Origin: Candidatus Aminicenantota bacterium
Lineage (GTDB): Bacteria; Acidobacteriota; Aminicenantia; Aminicenantales; Aminicenantaceae
Reading direction: 5' to 3'
DNA: 17,918 nucleotides
NCBI GenBank assembly: GCA_030620655.1
Contig: JAUXEH010000018.1
Span: 1-17,918, forward strand
This document shows positions 14,501 to 17,918 of the stretch, piece after piece. The notes beneath the pieces are model-generated. The model saw only the letters and a list, made by a program, of their open reading frames with translations. It was not told where the DNA came from and did no database searches. Position numbers and translations under genes: made by a program. The stretch's first letter is position 1. Each line of letters starts with the position of its first letter.

Positions 14501-15437
14501 CGTCTCTCGAATTTTCTTCTAGGTATAATACCATAATAGCTTTTTGAATATAAAGTTTGTTTTCAGCCTGCTCGAAAACGGTTGAATTGTCCGATCCTAA
14601 AACGTCTTCCGCCACTTCCCGGCCCGGCTGGAGAGGCTGTGAGTGCATGAACAGCGCGTCGGGAGCTGCCAGGGCCATGAGTTCGCGCGTCACCCGATAG
14701 GGTTGAAAGCGCTGCAGAACACGCGTCTCATCCCCATGGGAGGATCCGCGGCACGAAAGAGGCCAGGGGGAAGCATAGACCACATCCGCCCGGGCCACGG
14801 CTTCCGAGGGATCATGGGTAAGCTGCAGGATGAAGCCGGTATCCCGGCCATCGGCTTCGGCCTGTCTTACGATATTGGCATCGGGATCGAACCCAGCCGG
14901 CGTGGCCACGGTCATGCAGGCGCCGGCCTTGGCAGCGGCCAGCATCAAGCTGTGGCATACGCTGTTGCCGTTGCCTACATAAGCTAGGCGGGTGCTGGCC
15001 GGCTCCCTGAGGTTCTCTTTGATGAAGAGCAGGTCGGCCAGCGCCTGGCAGGGAGACACGAGATCGGAGCCGGCATTGATGACGGCGATACGGCTCTCGC
15101 CGGCCAGTTCCACAACCTGCTTGTGCTCCGGGGAGAGAAGCACGATCCCGTCCACCCAGCGCTCCAGGTTTCGACCCAGTTCCAGGGTTGCCCGGCTGGC
15201 GGAGGGGGCCGCATCGTACAGGGGCAGGTACACAGTCGTCCCCCCCATCTGCCGCATCCCCAGCTCGAATGCGGCTCGGGAAAGGTGTTGCAGAAATGCA
15301 AAGACCAGAGCCAGGGCCTTGCCTGCCAGCCTGTCCCGATAACGCCCAGGCCGGTGCTTGATCTCGCGCGCCAGGTCCATAAGGGCGTGATATTCATAAA
15401 GAGTCAGGCCGTGGATGGAGAGGAAGTGTTTTGCCAT
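14493..15437 (-). CDS. Ornithine carbamoyltransferase homologue with substituted active site
   Basis: 314 residues that align end to end with aspartate/ornithine carbamoyltransferases: LAGKALALVF, an SPCQALADL segment, YVGNGNSV, VFEQAENKLYIQKA at the C-terminus. The fold is clear, but the active-site motifs are replaced. The carbamoyl-phosphate motif STRTR reads QHLSR at 50-54, with the key Arg now Leu. The Arg of the IMIRT segment is Leu (IVLLS, 98-102). HPCQ reads SPCQ (128-131). The ornithine-binding Asp and SMG motif read ASPWPLSC (222-229), and the catalytic HCLP reads HSQP (265-268). Ordinary OTC activity is therefore unlikely; a different substrate, a regulatory or a structural role are the alternatives. 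It starts nine bases after the carbamate kinase stop, with a weak AGGG ribosome-binding site, and overlaps the next gene by eight bases. Confidence 0.9.
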   Translation of the reverse strand: MAKHFLSIHGLTLYEYHALMDLAREIKHRPGRYRDRLAGKALALVFAFLQHLSRAAFELGMRQMGGTTVYLPLYDAAPSASRATLELGRNLERWVDGIVLLSPEHKQVVELAGESRIAVINAGSDLVSPCQALADLLFIKENLREPASTRLAYVGNGNSVCHSLMLAAAKAGACMTVATPAGFDPDANIVRQAEADGRDTGFILQLTHDPSEAVARADVVYASPWPLSCRGSSHGDETRVLQRFQPYRVTRELMALAAPDALFMHSQPLQPGREVAEDVLGSDNSTVFEQAENKLYIQKAIMVLYLEENSRDDE

Positions 15438-15446
15438 GGCTTTACC

Positions 15447-16391
15447 CTAGGCCACGATCTTGGTCCCTGACCGGTTGATCAGAGCGGCCTTGAGGTGGCT
15501 GGCCGATGTGATGATGACCTCCTGGCCTCCGGCACGGATGTACTCGATTGCGGCCAGGATCTTGGGGCCCATGGAGCCCGGCGGGAAATGCCCCGCATCG
15601 AAGTATTCCTGAGCTTCGTCTGCGGTCATATTATCGAGCGGGATCTCATCTGGTGTGCCGAAATTCAGGCTGACACATGGGACGTTGGTCAGGATGATAA
15701 ACAGCTCCGCCTCGGCCTCGCGGGCGATCAGACCGGAAGAGAAGTCCTTGTCGATGACCGCTTCCACGCCCTCAAAAAGGCCCCGGCCGTTGATCACGAC
15801 CGGGATCCCGCCTCCACCGGCGGCGAGGACGATTCTGCCTTCGTTCACCAGGTCGAGCACCACCCGCTTGGGGACCACATCGATGGGCCTGGGCGATGCG
15901 ACAACTTTGCGGAATCCGCGCCCGGCATCCTCGATCATGGTCCATTTTTTTTCCCGCATGAGCATCTGGGCCCGGTAGTGGGAGTAGAAAGGCCCGATGG
16001 GTTTGGAGGGATTTTCAAAAGCCGGGTCTTCCTTGTCCACTACGACCTGGGTGATCAGTGTGGCCACTTCCTTATCCAGAGAGTTCTTGCGCAGCTCGTT
16101 GATGATGGCCGTTTCCAGCATATAACCCATGCTGCCTTCGGTCATGGCATTGCAGACCTCGAGGCTGAAAGGCGGGATCTTGTTGATGGCCTCTTCCATC
16201 TGGATGAGCAGGTTCCCGACCTGGGGTCCGTTTCCGTGGACGATGATGAGTTCGTATCCCTTCTTCACGACGTGGGTCATGAGACGGGCCGCTTGGCGGG
16301 CATTGTTCATCTGCTCGGCCTGCAGCCCTCTTTGCTGGGCGGGCAGGATGGCGTTCCCCCCAAATGCGATCACCGCGATCTTTCGCTTCAT
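15447..16391 (-). CDS. arcC: Carbamate kinase
   Basis: Transfers phosphate between ATP/carbamate and ADP/carbamoyl phosphate. In fermentative arginine, agmatine or purine breakdown it runs toward ATP. The 314 residues match the family, and every diagnostic motif is present: AFGGNA (9-14), VHGNGPQVGN (51-60), SKPIGPFYS (129-137), GFRKVVASPRP (159-169), AAGGGGIPV (190-198), AVIDKD (211-216) and PPGSMGPK (270-277). The enzyme is thus predicted active and cytoplasmic. Its ATG overlaps the stop of the upstream P-loop gene by one base (TGATG), indicating coupled translation, and the degenerate carbamoyltransferase follows after nine bases. No arginine deiminase gene is visible in the window, so the carbamoyl phosphate source is unknown. 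Confidence 0.95.
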   Translation of the reverse strand: MKRKIAVIAFGGNAILPAQQRGLQAEQMNNARQAARLMTHVVKKGYELIIVHGNGPQVGNLLIQMEEAINKIPPFSLEVCNAMTEGSMGYMLETAIINELRKNSLDKEVATLITQVVVDKEDPAFENPSKPIGPFYSHYRAQMLMREKKWTMIEDAGRGFRKVVASPRPIDVVPKRVVLDLVNEGRIVLAAGGGGIPVVINGRGLFEGVEAVIDKDFSSGLIAREAEAELFIILTNVPCVSLNFGTPDEIPLDNMTADEAQEYFDAGHFPPGSMGPKILAAIEYIRAGGQEVIITSASHLKAALINRSGTKIVA

Positions 16392-17695
16392 CAGAAGTCC
16401 TTGAGGATCTCCTTGAGGTCCGGAATCCCGATTTCCTCCAGGTCATAGTTGACACGCAGGATCCGTTTGTTGGTCTTGATGCGGCGGCCCAGGTCGATCG
16501 GCGTGCCGCTGACGACCAGGTCGCATTCGATGCGGTCGATGGTCTCCGCCAGTTCGGCCATCTGCTCGTCCCCGTATCCCATGGCTGGAAGCACACGGTC
16601 CAGATGATCGTATTTTTCTAAGGTGGCCTTGATGCTGCCAACGGCAGAGGGCCGAGGGTCCACGATGTGGGCGGCGCCGTATTTTTCGGCGGCCACGATC
16701 CCGGCACCGTATTTCATCCCGCCGTGGGTCAGGGTGGGGCCGTCTTCCACGACCAGTACGGTCTTGCCGGCGATCTCGTCGCCTTCCGGGACGTGAATGG
16801 TCGAGTTGGCCTCCACGACCACAGCGCTCGGGTTGAACCGCTGGATGTTGGCCTTGACTTCTGCCACGCCCTCGGCAGGGGCCGTGTCCATCTTGTTGAT
16901 GACGAGCACATCCGCGCGCCGGAAATTCGTCTCTCCGGGATAGTACAGGATTTCGTGACCGGGGCGGTGGGGGTCCACGACCACGATTTCGAGGTCGGGG
17001 CGGTAAAAGGGGATGTCGTTGTTGCCGCCGTCCCAGAGGACGATGTCGGCTTCCTGTTCGGCCTGCTTGAGGATGGCGCCGTAATCCACGCCGGCGTAAA
17101 CGACGATGCCGTTCTTGATGTGGGGCTCGTATTCTTCCATTTCCTCAATTGTGCACTCGTGTTTGATCATGTCCTCATAAGCGGCGAAGCGCTGTACCGC
17201 CTGTCGGGCCAAGTCACCGTAGGGCATGGGATGCCGGATGGCCACCACCCTCCGTCCCTTTTCTTTCAGGAGCAGCGCGATTTTACGGGTGGTCTGGCTC
17301 TTGCCGCAACCGGTGCGTACCGCACACACGGAGACCACCGGTCGGCTGCTTTTGATCATGGTTTCATCAGGGCCCAGGAGGACGAAGCTGGCACCGGCCG
17401 CCTGGACCAGCGAAGCCTGGTGCATGACGTATGCGTGGGGGGTGTCGCTGTAGGAGAAAAAGACCTGATCGACCTTTTCCTCTCGGATCAGTCGGGAGAG
17501 GTCCTCTTCGGCGTGTATAGGGATTCCATCGGGGTACAGCTCGCCGGCCAGGACCGCCGGGTATCTGCGACCCTCGATGTCCGGTATCTGCGTGGCGGTG
17601 AAAGCGGTGACATGGAATTGCCGGTTGTCGCGGAAGAATACGTTGAAGTTGTGGAAGTCTCTGCCGGCCGCTCCCATGATGATGACATTTTTCAT
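16391..17695 (-). CDS. Cyclic 2,3-diphosphoglycerate synthetase-family P-loop protein
   Basis: 434 residues resembling the archaeal cyclic 2,3-diphosphoglycerate synthetase and its bacterial relatives, often listed as predicted GTPases. The N-terminal 115 residues form a Rossmann-like domain beginning VIIMGAAGRDFHNFN. The P-loop is VRTGCGKS (126-133). WDGGNNDIPF (221-230) fills the Walker B position and NKMD (267-270) matches the guanine-specificity NKxD motif. The C-terminal part holds THGGMKYGAG (323-332) and VVSGTPIDLGRRI. The start at 17695 has an AAGGAG (17705-17710) nine bases away and a good promoter. As first gene of the operon it stands ahead of the carbamate kinase. Family membership is fairly sure; whether it makes a cyclic phosphoglycerate or acts on another acyl/carbamoyl compound is open. 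Confidence 0.85.
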   Translation of the reverse strand: MKNVIIMGAAGRDFHNFNVFFRDNRQFHVTAFTATQIPDIEGRRYPAVLAGELYPDGIPIHAEEDLSRLIREEKVDQVFFSYSDTPHAYVMHQASLVQAAGASFVLLGPDETMIKSSRPVVSVCAVRTGCGKSQTTRKIALLLKEKGRRVVAIRHPMPYGDLARQAVQRFAAYEDMIKHECTIEEMEEYEPHIKNGIVVYAGVDYGAILKQAEQEADIVLWDGGNNDIPFYRPDLEIVVVDPHRPGHEILYYPGETNFRRADVLVINKMDTAPAEGVAEVKANIQRFNPSAVVVEANSTIHVPEGDEIAGKTVLVVEDGPTLTHGGMKYGAGIVAAEKYGAAHIVDPRPSAVGSIKATLEKYDHLDRVLPAMGYGDEQMAELAETIDRIECDLVVSGTPIDLGRRIKTNKRILRVNYDLEEIGIPDLKEILKDF

Positions 17696-17745
17696 CGACT
17701 CTTACTCCTTAATAATCTAGGTAAACTACTCTAAAAAAAAGACGT

Positions 17746-17774
17746 AGTATAATACACCCACCCCGTTTATGCAA
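17746..17774 (-). promoter_or_regulatory. Predicted sigma-70 promoter of the five-gene minus-strand operon
   Basis: Reading the minus strand, the -35 box is TTGCAT (17769-17774) and the -10 box is TATACT (17746-17751), with a 17-base spacer. The transcript should start near 17739 and give a leader of about 44 bases with AAGGAG at 17705-17710. A run of eight T on the minus strand lies at 17732-17739, at the expected start point. Confidence 0.6.
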
Positions 17775-17818
17775 CCGCCATCCAGTCCTCGCACTTGGTA
17801 TCTTGGTATCAATGACAG

Positions 17819-17918
17819 TTACCGCTCTGTCTTATCTCCAAGGAGTGCAATCAGGCCGTCTGCGAGGGTTCCACGCCAATTTAAGTACCCATGACCACCG
17901 TTGAATTCCTGGTAATGC
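17819..17918 (-). CDS. C-terminal end of an enterochelin-esterase-like hydrolase (partial)
   Basis: The last 32 codons of a minus-strand gene that enters from beyond the window and stops with TAA at 17819-17821. The readable residues include EFNGGHGYLNWRG followed by TLADGLIALLGDK. This matches the C-terminal block of esterase D/Fes-type alpha/beta hydrolases, in which the His of GGH is the catalytic histidine and a Trp-Arg follows. E. coli Fes ends in a very similar GGHDALCWRGGLMQGL. The substrate cannot be judged from the fragment: siderophore ester, carbohydrate ester and mycolyl-type relatives are possible. It stops 44 bases before the -35 box of the next operon, with no clear terminator between. 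Confidence 0.7.
   Translation of the reverse strand, partial: HYQEFNGGHGYLNWRGTLADGLIALLGDKTER

Noticed and set aside
16667..17734. 355-codon plus-strand open frame opposite the P-loop gene
   Set aside because: Antisense shadow; low-complexity Val/Asp/Gly/His composition and no motifs, while the minus-strand gene has a P-loop, NKxD, promoter and ribosome-binding site.

Overview
The window is GC-rich, densely packed bacterial chromosome with two divergent-to-convergent blocks: a plus-strand block (about 198-10669) and a minus-strand block (about 17918-10709). Gene content (guaA, dnaE, coaX, rnr, a SelB-type winged-helix protein, a conserved family found between coaX and rnr) and protein style suggest a Desulfobacterota/deltaproteobacteria-like anaerobe. 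This is an impression from family resemblance, not a placement. I see no rRNA, tRNA, CRISPR array, insertion sequence or prophage gene.

Plus strand. guaA (GMP synthase) follows a near-consensus promoter whose predicted start of transcription falls on or beside the ATG, so its mRNA may be leaderless. dnaE (replicative DNA polymerase alpha) follows 34 bases later. Next comes a receiver-domain protein that has lost its phospho-acceptor aspartate, then coaX (type III pantothenate kinase), a conserved protein of unknown function, and rnr (RNase R), closely spaced and probably co-transcribed. After a separate promoter lies a 354-residue protein that looks like the C-terminal half of selenocysteine elongation factor SelB (end of the beta-barrel region plus winged helices) with no GTPase part.

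Boundary. The region from about 10670 to 11096 holds a possible 57-residue hydrophobic protein on the minus strand and an AT-rich spacer with two copies of a dyad-containing 10-mer spaced 20 bases apart.

Minus strand. A tight five-gene operon runs from a good sigma-70 promoter at 17746-17774: a P-loop protein of the cyclic 2,3-diphosphoglycerate synthetase/predicted GTPase family, an intact carbamate kinase, an ornithine carbamoyltransferase homologue in which almost every carbamoyl-phosphate- and ornithine-binding motif is replaced, a 731-residue unrecognised protein with a histone-H1-like basic tail, and an FAD-dependent amine/amino-acid oxidase. Junctions are overlapping or under 50 bases. 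Together these look like a carbamoyl-phosphate- or amino-acid-linked system in which the carbamoyltransferase has been re-purposed. This operon is the best candidate for an undescribed system. Upstream of its promoter is the very C-terminus of an enterochelin-esterase-like (Fes/esterase D superfamily) gene that runs out of the window.
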